64,000 bases of DNA from Tetrahymena thermophila SB210 (taxonomy: Eukaryota > Ciliophora > Oligohymenophorea > Hymenostomatida > Tetrahymenidae), in contig NW_002476512.1 of assembly GCF_000189635.1 (NCBI RefSeq), positions 1,116,001-1,180,000 of the forward strand. Reading direction: 5' to 3'. Numbering within the stretch: the first letter of the stretch is position 1; each line of letters begins with the position of its first letter. Below the pieces are notes generated by a model. The model had not been told where the DNA came from. It saw nothing but the letters and a program-made list of their open reading frames with translations, and did no database searches. Of this stretch, positions 35,762 to 49,600 are shown one piece after another. Position numbers and translations under genes: made by a program.

Positions 35762-37069
35762 ATGATTGAAACTGATACCAGATACAGAGATATTGAATCT
35801 CAAAAGCCCCAAAATAAATCCAACAAGAAGAAAATTATTGTTGCCGCTTTGATCGTGATGGTCTTAGCTGGTACTGCTGTTGGTCTTTACTTCGCTTTCA
35901 AGCCTCATGAGGCTTCTAATACTTCTTCTGGTGCTCCCATTAAGAACTAATCTGAAGAAGAAAAGCCCGTCAAACCCACTTACCCTACTGATCCTACTGA
36001 AGATAAACCTTCAACTAAGGATGATAAGAAGGACGAAACCCCTGCTCAACCTACTGATGATAAGAAGGACGAAACTCCCGCTCAACCTACTGATGATAAG
36101 AAGGACGAAACCCCCGCTCAACCTACTGATGACAAGAAGGATGAAACCCCTGCTCAACCTACTGATGATAAGAAGGACGAAACTCCTGCTCAACCCACTG
36201 ATGATAAGGTAATTTTAAATAAAAATATTTTTCATAGATTTAGAATAATTAGAATATTTTTTCATTCAAGTGTTTAATGAAAAAATAAATACTTCAAAAC
36301 AAAATGAATCTATCTGTAAATATAAATGCTATTTATTTTCTAATTTTTATTTAGAATATTATAAACCTTGAAAAAAAATGGACATCAAATATTTTATAAA
36401 GCTTTTTATATTTTTACTATACTTTAAAGCTATTAAAATTATATTACCTTTTTTATATATATTTAAAATTCATTTTATTAAAAGAAGGATGACACCCCTG
36501 CTCAACCTACTGATGATAAGAAGGACGAAACTCCCGCTCAACCTACCGATGATAAGAAGGACGAAACCCCCGCTCAACCTACTGATGACAAGAAGGATGA
36601 CACCCCTGCTCAACCTACTGATGACAAGAAGGATGACACCCCTGCTCAACCTACTGATGACAAGAAGGATGACACCCCTGCTCAACCTACTGATGATAAG
36701 AAGGATGACACCCCTGCTCAACCTACTGATGACAAGAAGGATGACACCCCTGCTTAACCTACCGATGACAAGAAGGATGACACCCCCGCTCAACCTACTG
36801 ATGACAAGAAGGATGAAACCCCCGCTCAACCTACCGATGACAAGAAGGATGACACCCCCGCTCAACCTACCGATGACAAGAAGGACGAAACCCCCTCTTA
36901 ACCCTCTGAAGATAAGAAGGATGAAACCCCTGCTCAACCTGCTGAAGAAAAACCTAAGACTTTCACTTAAAAGTTAAACGACACTGTCTAATATGCTAAA
37001 TAATAAATCGAATAAGCTTGGGAAAAGTTTGTTTCTTGGTTCACTAAGCCTAAAACTAGAAAGAACTGA
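35762..37069 (+). CDS. Single-pass membrane protein with eighteen 12-residue PAQPTDDKKDET repeats
   Basis: Exon 1 35762-36208 and exon 2 36485-37069 give 343 residues. The start MIETDTRYRDIESQKPQN is followed by a Lys stretch and one membrane helix (IIVAALIVMVLAGTAVGLYF, residues 25-45), suggesting type II topology with the repeats outside or lumenal. There are 5 repeats in exon 1 and 13 in exon 2, mostly DDKKDETPAQPT or DDKKDDTPAQPT. A short C-terminal segment has a possible amphipathic helix (QYAKQQIEQAWEKFVSW) and a basic end. Codon choice is clearly different from its neighbours (many CCC, ACC, GCT, AAG and CAA codons), which in ciliates marks highly expressed genes. The acidic/basic, Pro-rich repeat is likely extended. 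No family was recognised; a surface or secretory-granule role is only a guess. Confidence 0.85.
36019..36948 (+). repeat. 36-bp tandem coding repeat, split by an intron
   Basis: Eighteen 36-bp units, nearly identical except at third positions and the GAA/GAC switch (Glu/Asp). The array is interrupted by the 276-nt intron at 36209-36484, which falls exactly after a DDK codon triplet, so the period is preserved across the splice. Long overlapping frames on both strands here are periodicity artefacts. Confidence 0.95.
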
Positions 37070-38743
37070 TTTAAGAAATGAAATAACAAATTATTATATA
37101 TAATTTTGATGTGAGATTTATTTGTTTTTTGATGAGATAATCTAAAAATTTAACAAAATTTGTATAGTACTTAATAGTACTTAGATATAATAAAATATTA
37201 ATTTTCTTTTTTTCTCAAAGTCGATTATCAAATATTTTGAATTTGAAACATGAAAACTAAAAAATAAACAAAAATTAAAACTAAAAAATTTTATTTTCTT
37301 TGAAGATTTAAGTTGACTTAAAAGCTTTTTAATGTGTTAAAATAATTAAAAGGTTCAGAATTTTAAAGACAATAATAATTAATTTTATATTTAACTTATC
37401 ATTTGAATAAATACATTTTTCTTAGTAATATTCTAATACCTTAAATTACAATGTTAAAAGCATATCTCAATTATAAAGCCAAGTCATAAATCTAAATAGC
37501 TAACTAATTTTTTATTAAATCTTAGATAGCATTTTATTTGTTTAAAAATAAATAAAAAAATAATATTCTTTACAATTTTCTATTGAAATACTTTTGATTT
37601 TTAATCAATTTAACTTTTTTTATTATCATATATTTTTAAAATATTTTGACTTTTAATAAAATATTTACTAAAATATTATTGTATAAATCACTTACTAGCT
37701 TTATAAATTTGTTATAATCTTCAATAAATATTGTATTTTTTGAATAATATTACTAAATTTGGTTTATATTTAATTAGTATTTTAAAATTAAATTTAAAAT
37801 AATAATGTAAAATTCATCTTACTTCCTTATTAATTCATTAAAATAGCAGCATTGAAATATCTCCCTTAAAACACCAATGCCATATTTTCTCCCTTAAAAT
37901 AAATAAAATATTATTTAATTAATTAAATTTAAAATTATAATGTAAAATCCATCTTATTTCCTTATTAATTCTTTAAAATAGCAGTATCTCCCTTAAAACA
38001 CCAACCAATACCATATTTTCTCCCTTAAAATAACTAAAATATTATTTAGTTTAATAAGATTATCCTTAAAATTCCTAAGGTTAAAAAGGTTAACTTCCTT
38101 TTTAATAATTTTTAGATAATCTATCTATAAAATTAATATTTCCTCCTTCCTGCTAATAATAAAGAAACTAAATAAAATTTAGAAGAGGTTTAGTAATTAA
38201 AATATAAATAAGATTTTAAGATAATCTGCTTTATTTATAATCTCAAAGAAATAATTTTTTTACCTCATAATATTTATTTGTTTCATAAATAGTAAATAAA
38301 TAAATAAATACTAATTAAAAATAAATATTTAAAAGTATGAAATTATTTCATAATAGTTTAATGACGACTATACAAACACTAAAAGGTTTAATTTAATTTT
38401 TAAATATTTTTTAATTTATTTTGACATGATTTATTTTATAAAAATAAAATATTAAAATTATATAAATTTTAATCAAATAAATCTCAAAAATTATTAAAGC
38501 TATATTCTGTATTGGCTTAAGAATTATAATAGAAGAATTAATTTTATTTATAATTAATGCGTCTTTGAAAAATAAATTGGTGTAGAAATTTTATTAATTT
38601 TTGATTGGTTATATTTTTAAATTTCTATTTATTTTTGATAAATTATATAATAAAAAAAACGAATTAATTTAATAGCAAAAATTTAACATTTTCATTAAGC
38701 GTAAAAACAAATAAAAATAGCAGATATTAATCAAAGTTTAAAA
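37070..38743. other. Intergenic with a tandem duplication
   Basis: AT-rich region between two + genes. The only structure seen is the approximately 130-bp duplication at 37786-38050. Confidence 0.6.
37786..38050. repeat. Tandem duplication of a non-coding unit of about 130 bp
   Basis: The stretch beginning AAATTAAATTTAAAAT at about 37786 is repeated immediately from about 37921. The copies share ATGTAAAATnCATCTTAnTT, CTTATTAATTC, AAAATAGCAG, CTCCCTTAAAACACCAA and ATATTTTCTCCCTTAAAATA in the same order, with small indels. Each copy carries the 11-mer CTCCCTTAAAA twice. No open frame runs through it. Confidence 0.85.
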
Positions 38744-39197
38744 ATGGAATTTTAAGTAAAAGATAATAAAATAATGTTATTTGAAGTTAATAATACTAAT
38801 TTATGAATAGGTTACTGATGCAGACAAAGAAAAATTTAGAAAATATGTTGAAAGATCAGGCGCAATTGATTAATTAGTGAGAGCATTAGCACAAGTTTAT
38901 GATTCGCAATAGGAAAGTTAAGATTTAGGTTTAACGTAAATTAAAATTTTAGTTTGACATTTAAGTAAAAAATGTAAAAATAAATTAGAACATTTAAAAA
39001 AGCAATGGGAGTTAATGTTGATGTGGATGCTGAAAAATTACAAGCCGATTATAATAAATTAAAAGAAGAAAATTTTAGATTGAAAAAGTTAATAGATCAA
39101 TTATAATTTGAAGTAAATTTTTATTTTATAAAACAAAAGCATTTCATAGAAAAAATATTATTTAAAATAGATTGACACAAAAAAGAATGCCTAATGA
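38744..39197 (+). CDS. MYCBP: MYCBP (AMY-1) homologue
   Basis: Four small exons (38744-38755, 38811-38935, 38989-39112, 39171-39197) give 95 residues, close to human MYCBP (103). After MEFQ comes DADKEKFRKYVERSGAIDQL, matching the DSKREQFRRYLEKSGVLDTL block of MYCBP. Then VRALAQVYDSQQ, the linker TTFKKAMGVNVD, and the C-terminal coiled coil ADYNKLKEENFRLKKLIDQL. The first exon codes for only four residues; splice phases agree throughout. MYCBP proteins bind A-kinase anchoring proteins; the Chlamydomonas homologue (FAP174) is an axonemal radial-spoke-associated protein, so a ciliary role is plausible by family knowledge. Confidence 0.88.
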
Positions 39198-40678
39198 TTG
39201 CAATATAACATTTATCTTTAATAGATTATTATCCATATTCTTTCAAATATAATTATAATAAGGTTAGGAAAGAATATTTCTTTTAGCTTTGATAAGGAAA
39301 TAAATAAATAAATAAAATATGCCCAAAAAAATCTATCTAATTTAATATATACTCACAATTATCCTTAGCTATTAGAAATAGTAATAAATTTATATTATAT
39401 ATATTGTATAACTTTATTGACTTCATTTATATAAAATATTTATTTTAAATATTGCTTTAATTGACTTCTGCTATGAAAAACTACTTCATCCAAAATAATA
39501 AATATTTTAATTTATTCATATTAAAACACTAAATCAAACTAATAAACCTATATTTTATCAATTTAATCTAATTTTTTTCTTTATTAAAAGCCTTAAAAAT
39601 TAAATTGATTTAAAACATATTATTTTTATTTTTGGGACAAAAACCAATACAAATTATAAAAATTAACTAAATAACTTAAATTTACCATAGAACCCTCATT
39701 TAATTGGTCCAAAAAAATATCAAGGCTCTATCTTAATTTTTAAAAATTATGCCTTATAAAATTCCATTTTAAAGTAAATGGGATATGCTAAATTGAGCAA
39801 GAAAAATTACAGAATATATAAAAAGTCTAAATCAGAAAAATTAAAGAAAATGTAAAAAAGTTTTTATTATAAAATATCATTGAAAACAACATTTCATTAA
39901 AGATATTCATTTAAGTATGAGACAAATAAATATTAAAAAAAATAATAATTGACCATTCTATTATTAAAATTATAGAAATTAAATGAAATATGAAAGTAAA
40001 TTACTCTTTTGATTTATTTATTTAAAGTTTGATTCATTTTTTTTTTTTCAAAAATAAATAGTGAACTTGTTTGATTACTTTAAAAAGTTAATTTTTAGGC
40101 TATCAAAAAGAAGAAAAATTTAAAAATAATATCTAAAAAAAATAATTACCAATAAATATTTATTCTAATTTGTAAACAATTTTTATTTTCTTTTCAATAT
40201 TATTTAACTTAAAAACATTTTTGATATTATAAATTTTAAAAAATTTATTATGAGATGGATGCATTTTAGTTTATTTTATTTAATGAAAAGAGTTATTTAT
40301 AAATTGGCTAGATACCATATTTTTCTTTTTGATATTATTTATCTCTAGATATTATCTGTTTTTACATATAATTGTATAATAAGTAATGTATAATGACATA
40401 TATAATATTTATTAATTTAATTATAAATTTTTTATCAACTAAAAATTAATTATAAATGCATATGAATTTTAAAATTTCTTGACTTGATTATAAAACTTTT
40501 AGTTAGGATTCATAAATCAAATCAAATGATCTGATTTTAATTATTTTTGAATTTGTGAATAAAATACATAAAATTAATAAAGAAAGAAAGGAATTAGATT
40601 GATTAATTAATCATTGAATTCTGTCAATAATACTATTTTAAAAGCGAAAAATTTATTTTTTAGAGTATTATTGCTAAG
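39198..40678. other. Intergenic, nothing seen
   Basis: About 1.5 kb of A/T-rich sequence upstream of the giant gene. It presumably includes its promoter, but no element was recognised. Confidence 0.6.
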
Positions 40679-43600
40679 ATGATGAGTTAAAAGAGCGAAA
40701 AAGATGAAGCGCGCTAAATTTTAGATGATCTTATCAAAGAAAGTACTGAAAATTAGCAAGAAATAGACTAAAACAGCTACCAAACATTAAGATTAATACA
40801 AAAAAAGAAGTAATTAAATGTTTTGTGCATTAGAAATTTGAATTAAGTAAAGTTAATTCAAAATAAATGCATATATTTAGTTTAATTTATATCGCTAAAA
40901 TAATTTTTCTTTAATAAAATAATAGAAAAGAGTTAAAATTGTCTATAGCAAATGAAATAGTAGATAGATTGTTATCAAAAAGTATCGATGATTCTTAAAA
41001 ATAAATTTTATCAAATGTAAATAGATATTTTGTCATTTTGAAATAGCTTGCAATTAAACAATTAATTATTTTATAAAATTAAATAAACAGCTTTCAAAAA
41101 ACATATATGAAGGAGAGGATTAGTTATTAAAATGTAAGTTATTCAAATATTAGCAAATGCAAATAAGATTAAGGCAATTTTAATTTTATAAATAGAATAA
41201 TTTAACAGTTTATTTACACAGCAAGTTGAAAACATGATAATCAATAGCAAGAAAGGTAAAATAAAATTAAATAAAATAACTTCAATTTAAGTTAGTTACT
41301 ATCCATTAACATATAATTTTTAAACTAAGAATCTCAAACAGTTAAAGATCTACTACAAATAATTCAGTAACAAGCAGACAGAGAACTTTATTCTTTCGAA
41401 TCGGAGTAATAAACAACGAAATGCTTTACAAAATTTGAATTTAGAATTATTTTTATCAAAATAATATTGAAATCAATTATTTATTTATTCCTCTCTTAAC
41501 AGAAAAAACGATTTTTGTTATTTATTTATTTTAATTTGTTATCAAAAGTGATTCTAAGTTATTTACCTAGATTCGAGAGCGTCTCTAGTAAAAAGGAATA
41601 AGTACTGGACCGTAACAAGCTGCTGCTACATTTTAAAATAGTTTTCCAGATTTAAACAAACCTTTCAGTTTTGATGATCAGTGTAATTATTTATTTCTTT
41701 TTTTATTTAGATAGAGTTTTATTATGTTTGTATAGCAAGTTAACAAATTATTTTATCAATAATTTTGATGATTGCTTGATCAATATGAGATTTTGTTTTT
41801 GATTAAAACTTTATTTCAAAGATAAAAAATTTAAAGCAATTATTCTTAAAATAATTATAATAATATTGTAGAATTTGATGATATAAAGATATAGGGTAAG
41901 GAATAAAACAGCCCTTTTGATAAACATTAAGTTGATTAAGGCAAAAGTGATTAGAATAAAAATACAAACTTATTAGATTTTGATGGCGATAATTAGTTTA
42001 ATTAGAATAATATTTAAAAGGACAACAATGAATAAAACTTTAATTGGGATTAGTTTTAGTTTGGTGACATTAATACTTTTAGTAACTAAGAAAAATAAGA
42101 AGAGAATAAATAGCAGTAGTAATTCAGTGCTGGCTTTGACATGGATTGGTTTAAAAACAATGAATCAGTGCATTCTTAGATTTCATAGAAGCAGAGTGGA
42201 AAAAGCAATAGGTAGATTTCGAATAAATAATAGGAAGAAAAATAAGAATTCAACTTAAGCGACTTTATTTAAAATAGTCAAGCATCTCATTCATAAAGCG
42301 TTAGTAGCAATCATAAAGACTTTTCATTGACAGACTTAGGTCTTCAAAAAAGAAGCTAAGATTTAAAAGATAGTGGGGTTAAAGTATAAATGGATTAAAA
42401 TGTATTGAATTTTATGCCTTAAATCAATACTTAACAAATATAAGAAACTCCTAAATAAAGCAAGCAAATTTTAAATATGGAAGAAAGCTCCTCTAATTAA
42501 AAATAGAGCTAAGAAAGCAGCAGCTAATTATAAAATAAATTTAAAGATTATAATCAAAATCAAAAACCAGATGAGATTAAAATTAATTTGATTAAAAGTG
42601 ATAACTAATTAATCGTAGGATCAAATAATGTGGAAGATAATTAGTCTTCGTCTTTCGGTAAAGGAGAATTTGTTCTTAAATTTGGTATGAATGAATCTTA
42701 GCTCAGGAAAAATGTTGTTCAGCAAAATGCTAATATAAAGGATGATGAAATTGATTAAAATTTGTTAAATCCTAAGAATATTTCTGATAATTATTTACTG
42801 CAAGGCTACAAGCAAGCTTAATTTGATATGCGTTTAAATAATATGCTAGGAAGTGTGTAAAAATGTGAGTCTGAAAATTCCAGAAGTGGATCTCATTTTT
42901 AAGACAGCTAAGCTCAGCAGAGTTTATAAAATTTAGAATTTTTTCTTAAATTTGATTAAAATTAATCAAAAAATATTTTATCTGATGAAGGTTTACCTAA
43001 TATTGGAGATAAATCCTAATAGCTAAGTAGTAATAGAAAAGATAAAGATAATTAAATTCAATTAAAGCTAAATGAAAATAAGAATATGATGTAAAATAAT
43101 AGTAATATAAATGAACCAAATGAAGCTGTTTAGAAAAAAGATAATGTAGATTTAACTGAAAAAGTTAATTTGGATAATATGTGGGATGAAATGGAAAGTT
43201 ATAAATCAGAAGTAGCTAGTAAATAATCGTTAGAAGATAGTTATATAGCATAAAAAGTAGCTGCTGTATAGGGAAGAATAAATACACTCAATAAAAGTAA
43301 TTTAAATTTGAGTCAAGCAAGTATAAAATCATCTGTTTCGAAAAAATCTGATTAATAGAAAAATAGTCAAATTATTAATAAAAGCTAAAATCTTAATTAA
43401 AAAACAAATGAATTGCTTTAGAGGTCTAAAAAATATTAAGAATACCCTTTGAAAGAAAATGTATAATTTACTCATAGCTCATAAAGTCTAAATTAACAGA
43501 ATTAAATTAACAATGATTCTAAATAAAACTCAGCAAATAAATAAGAATAAAAGGTTAATTTATCTCAAAATGTTTTCTTTGATCAATCTAGCACAAGTCA

Positions 43601-46600
43601 CAATAATTATAATTTTGAAGATTTTGGAATGAATTAAAGTCAAATGAGTGAGACTTCTTCTAAAAGTTCAGTCGTCATGCCTAGAAATGAGGAGGAAAAC
43701 TTTCAAACAAACAGTTAATTAAATGTTAAAGAAACAAATGAAAATTTTAATTAAATAAAAATGCAGATAGATTAGTAAAAAAGTTAGTTAGGTAAATTAA
43801 GTTCTATTAGTAATAAAAAGCACTCAGATAGTCTTTCTCAATAAAATGAATAACTGAGTTAAAAAACTTAAGAGATAATTGAAAGGGCAAACAATTTGAA
43901 AAGAAGCTAAAATATTTCAAATGAAAATATCAATTAAAATGTTAAATTACATTAGAGCAATAGTAGTCAGTAAAAAGGTTTGTATAAAGATGAGTAATCT
44001 TCAAAAATTAAAGATCTTATTGAGAGAAGCTAAAAGAGTATTTAGAAAACAAATGAGAATTTTATGAAATATAGCGTTTCTAGCAACGCAGTATCTAACA
44101 AAAGTAAATCCTAAATAAATTAAGTGAAAATGACATCTTCTTAATAATCATAAAACTAAAAAGAAAAGAGTCTTAACTTTGAAGATTTTGGCAATTTAAA
44201 CATATCTCAAAGCTAAAGCTAGAATGATAGCTAAATTATATCTGAATACATAAAGCAATAAATTTAAGGCTGCAAAGACTCTGATATAAGTAACAATAAA
44301 AACAACAACTTTTTAGATAACAACTCAACTATCAAATAAAAATAAGTATCTAGCAAAATAGAAAATTCAAATAATTTTGATTTTGATGAATTTGGATCAG
44401 TTCACGAAAGCGAAAGTAACTAAAGTAAAAGCAGCATTATCAATGTCATTCATGCAAACACTATAAAAAATTTGTAAAATAAATTTAGTAATGCTTAAAA
44501 AGAAATGCAAGCAGGTGATATCTCGAAAACAATAAGTGTTGGCATTCAGTATTCTGATGATAAAAAAGCAAGTGGTTAATTTAATTTTAGCGATTTTTAG
44601 AGTGTAGAATAATCTGCAGTATCTAATATAACTTAATTTTAAGAGCAACAAAATAAGTAGTAACAGTCGCAAATTAATCCAAACAATAACAGTAGTAGTA
44701 GTAATAGTTAAATATTTCCTCAAACTATATCTTAGATTTTCAAATAGAATGATAGAATTACTAAATCAGATATAAATCAACAGTTCAATTAATTTTAAAA
44801 CATTGAACATTCTCTTTCGGATAATGATAAGGATGTGAATTACTTGTCGAATCTTTCTTAGTTCACTAAAAACTCAGATATTAATGAGGAAATTTGTAAG
44901 AATAGCGAGAGAAAAGAATTAGCAGAGTTGGCTTAATCTGTGTCATCAAGCAGAAGTAAAGTTTAATATGTATAGCACAAGATTATAGAAGATTACTAAA
45001 ATGAGGATAAAAGTTAGTTAGATACCTTACAGGAGTAACCATTAAAAGAAGATAACGAACTGAGTCATCAATTCTATATGTCCAATCAGTAGAAGCACAA
45101 CTTCCAAGATTTCTTTGGAAATTAAGATGAAAATATTGATCCTGATAACCAATTCATTGAAGAATAAAAAGTTATCAATGAGCGTCTTAACACTCCAAAG
45201 TGTGCTTTAAATAAAAATGATTTTATTAATAACTAGGATTTTTAGCAGCCTTAGTATCAAAATTAAAATTAATAAATTTATATTGATTAAAAATCATCAT
45301 CTTTTTAACAATTCGGATAGGATTTCAATAGTGATAATCAAACTTTAAATACTCACAATTACACTAATCAAGCATTCTAAAATATTTAGGAAGTATCTGG
45401 ATAGATAAAAAGTGAAAATTCAAGTAAAAAATAAATATAGCCAAATATAATTTAGCAAAATATGATTAAAACATTTGATCAAAATCTATCTGAGACTTAG
45501 GATTTTAATAATTAATTCTAAATCAACGATTAATCAGACTAGAAAAACTAAATTGAAAATTAAATGTATAATCAATTTAATGAAAATTAGAACAAGGAAT
45601 TCTAGTAACTTCCATCATTACCTACTGTAAATTTTTAATCCAATTCTAATTTTAATGTCGCTGCTGTAGATATGTAAAACGACTTAGAAAGAGATTTGCA
45701 TCATAGCTAGATCAGAGGGAGATAAGAAATCGACAGCTAGATGAATTAAAACAGCAAGAATTAAATGTAGTAATTTAATTAAAATTTAGAATATTAGTAA
45801 AAGAGCTACTAAACTGAAGAGAAAAATGATAACAACTTAAATATAGATTAAAGTATCTCATTTGAAAATGAATATAATTAAAGATTAAACCTTCAAGACC
45901 ATTAATAAAACTTCAGCATGTAGAATAAAAGCAAATCAGGTAAAATAAATATCAAATTTTATTATTTTTAATTTATTTTTATTTTTATTTAATAGCATTA
46001 AATTTAGAAAACTAAGAAATTGCTGAGAAATATTCTTAACTAGATTAATAACAATAAAGCGATTAATATGGCTTTTATGAATAAAATGTAAATAAAAATA
46101 ATATAAATTAAGATAATTTTGGCGAACAAATGTAGCAATAATTTTTATAGTAAACACAATAATAATCAAATTAAAATAATTCATAAAATTAAATTAAAAA
46201 TAATGATTAATAAAATGAAAATGAGGCTAATATGGGAATTTAATAGCAAGTTTAAACTAACTATACAAATGTGGCTAATAATTTCGAATAGGAATAAGGT
46301 GATTATAGAGCTTAGGAATACAAATTAATGAGTTCGTAATTATAAAATAGCAATCTTTGCAGCGAAGACTCTTAAGATTAGTTTTCAAGTTTTTAATAGG
46401 CAAATTAAACGAAATATATAAAACAGAAATAGAATTAATAAGATGATCATTAACATCACAATGAGGTATCAGATGAATAAAAAGATTCATTCATATATGA
46501 GCAAGATAAGCAAATTATTTTAGAATATGAAGACAATAATATAAAATAAAATGATTAAGAGAATTAATTAAATAACTATGTACAAAATGAATAAATTGAA

Positions 46601-49600
46601 GAGTAATACTAAGAATAATAGGATAATTTAACAGACAAGATGGTAGATCAATCTAATAACTTAAATACCTTCTTTTTGAATTAAAAATAATAAGTTTTGT
46701 ATACTTTCGATCACTCACAATATTAGTAAGGTGTCAAAGGGCTTGATTTATATAGCAAAGGAGAAATTATGTACTTTTAGGATTAATAAAGTTAGATAGA
46801 AAGCTAAACTTAGAATTAACAGAACTAATTTACTTAGGATTTTGAATAATTAAGAAAAAAGAAACAAGTTTTTGATTCGTATGGCTCAGATAGCTAATAC
46901 TAAGACCAAGATGAAAATATTATAGGCCAATAAATCCTTTTTTCTGATTAAATTTAACCAACTGTTTTAGAAACGGTTAAGGAATAAAAGCAACCTGAGA
47001 TTGATTTATTTATGGGGGATAATAAAGATTTTTCAAATCAGAATTTGTTCAATCCCAAAGCAAAAAATGTAAATTAAGATGACGAAGCTAGTTTTGGAGA
47101 GGAATAAGATGAAGAATACGAACAAAAGTTAAAGTAGTAATATTAAAATCAACCAGTCTAAAGAGAAGATTAAAATGTAAATCAAGAATAATTTTAGTTT
47201 GATCCTCAAAACTAAGAACTCAACTAATAAAACGAACAGCAACTTTAAAAAATGTTATAAAATATTTCAATAAATGATTAACAAAATAATTTACAAGAAT
47301 TCTAAGGACAACATGGTTAATTCTTTACCCACTTAGAAAACTAAGAGAAAAATGAAAATCTAGGAGATGAAGAAGAAGGAATTAACTAAATTTTAGAAAA
47401 TTCAAGAGGTGAATAAATATAAAATCACAATAGAGTTGAAAGTAATTTGGAAATTGTTAAAAATCCTGATCTTTAATATGATCTTAATTCTTAAATTTTC
47501 TAAGAGTCTGTCATAAATCCAGATGGAAATGAAATATTTAAGAGCACTAATAGATAAATACTTGAATTATTTCCTTCTATTTAGCACAATGTATCAAAAG
47601 GTCTCCATAGTCATTAAAACAGTAATATTTCAATACCCTATATAAAGAACTCTGTATGTTAGGCAGAATTGTCTATGATAAACGAAAGTTTACATTAAAA
47701 TTAAAAAAATAATAATTAAAATAATAAAATTGCAGAGGTTAATTAATATGAATAGTTTAGTCCAGAAGAAGCTGCTAACAATCCTCATTACTTATTTGAA
47801 AATAAAACTTAAGAGTTAAATTAGCACAAAGATTAATAACAAATTGAAGGTTGGAATTTTAATTAACAACAAATTTTAAGCAACAACAATACTTAATAAA
47901 TATAAAACCCAATAAACAACGTAAATTAAAATTAACAATAAAATGAGGATGAATTTTTTATGGCAGATTAATATGGTTACCTAGAATAAGGATTTATTGA
48001 AACCGGAATAGAAACAAATACAAAGGACAATTAATATAGTAATAAATTAAATAAATAGAATATTTCACAAAAGTAATGTCAAGATTTTATGGTTAATCAA
48101 GGTGTTTTTAGTTAAAATAATAGATATAGTCAATAATTCAATAATATTTAAAAGGCAGAGGATTCATAAACTAACTAAAGTCCTTAGTATCAAATGGATA
48201 ATTTAGATTTTAAACTTAAAGAAAATAGCTAAAAATAAGAAAAAATATTGAATAGCTAAAATGATTTCAGCTAAAAAAGATATGATTTTCCATTAGACCA
48301 AGTTGATAAAAGCTAAAGTGATTTATTTTAAGAAAATTAAGATAATCAAGATCTAAGATTTGGTTCTTCTGCTAATAAAACAGGTGATCAAGATTAAATC
48401 CACCAAATTATTGATTAAATTTCGCCATAGCAATAAGAAAATTAACAAGATTAATTAAACTGGGATGATTTTGCCAATAAAACTGGAAGTAGTGTAGACT
48501 CATAAATATAAAATTCTTTTGAAATATTTTAATAAATAGGGCATAATAAAGAGACTTAAAATTAATAAAATAAAGTCAATTTCGATGATTTGTTTGGATT
48601 CGTAGATCAAAAAAAGTCTTCATAAAATTTAGATCAAAAAAATAATTCATAAATTGTTCATTTAGACATGAATAAAAATTAATAAATTAATAATAAAGAA
48701 AATGACAATAACTTAAAAGATAATTTTGATTTTTTAAATTTTAACAACAATAAACTTGCAAATAACTCTGATTTTTATGATCCAAATAGCAATAATAAAG
48801 ATTAAAATAATAATAATAATAATAGCTTGATTGCTTCATTTTTAAAAAGTGATGATAAAAATAATTAAAAAATTAAATAAATGGACAGTTCAATTTTAGA
48901 GAAAGAAGAGAAAGGAAATACTAATGAATATAGTGATATTATGACCAATCCAGTAATGATGAATTATTAAAAAAATGAAGATAAAAGCTAGAGCTTTGAT
49001 ATGGGTTAAAAAATAAATATCCAATTAAATTAAAATATGTCATAAGAAAGAATAAATTAAAATCCATTTCATGATTTTAGCAATAAACTTAACGATTAAG
49101 ACCAAATTTTTGATATGGGTAAAGCTACTTCTTTCTAAGATAAATAGTAAAAAATAGAGTAAACTTTTGACATGAATATGCCTATGAATTTAAACACAAA
49201 AAAAGACAATATTGATGATAGTATCGAAGTACCTATTAATTAAAAATCAAAATAAATTAATATGGAAGATAGTTTTGATATGAGTAAACCCACTAAACTT
49301 AATAATAAATAATACAAGGATGATGAAGAGAGTTTTGATATGAATAAGCCAGTTAATCTTTATAAAAATTAAAATAAATTAGAAGAAAGCTATGATATGA
49401 ACAAGCCAACAAACCTTGGATAAATATAGGAAAAAAACGAAGAAAGTTTTGACATGAATAAACCAAGGTAGCTTCATTTTAAAAATGACAAAAAGGAAGA
49501 AGATGGGGGAATATTTAACATGGAAATGCCCAGAATGATGCATAAAAAATCTATTTTATATGAAAATAAAAGCCCAATCGATATTAATAAAGAATTAGAT

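Noticed and set aside
36019..36948. CRISPR-like array (36-bp repeats)
   Set aside because: There are no spacers; units abut directly, code for protein in frame, and vary at third codon positions.
36011..36977. Long open frames on both strands through the repeat array, and a + frame starting at 36378
   Set aside because: They follow from the 36-bp periodicity; the 36378 start lies in the intron. The real frame keeps the DDKKDETPAQPT pattern and joins in phase.
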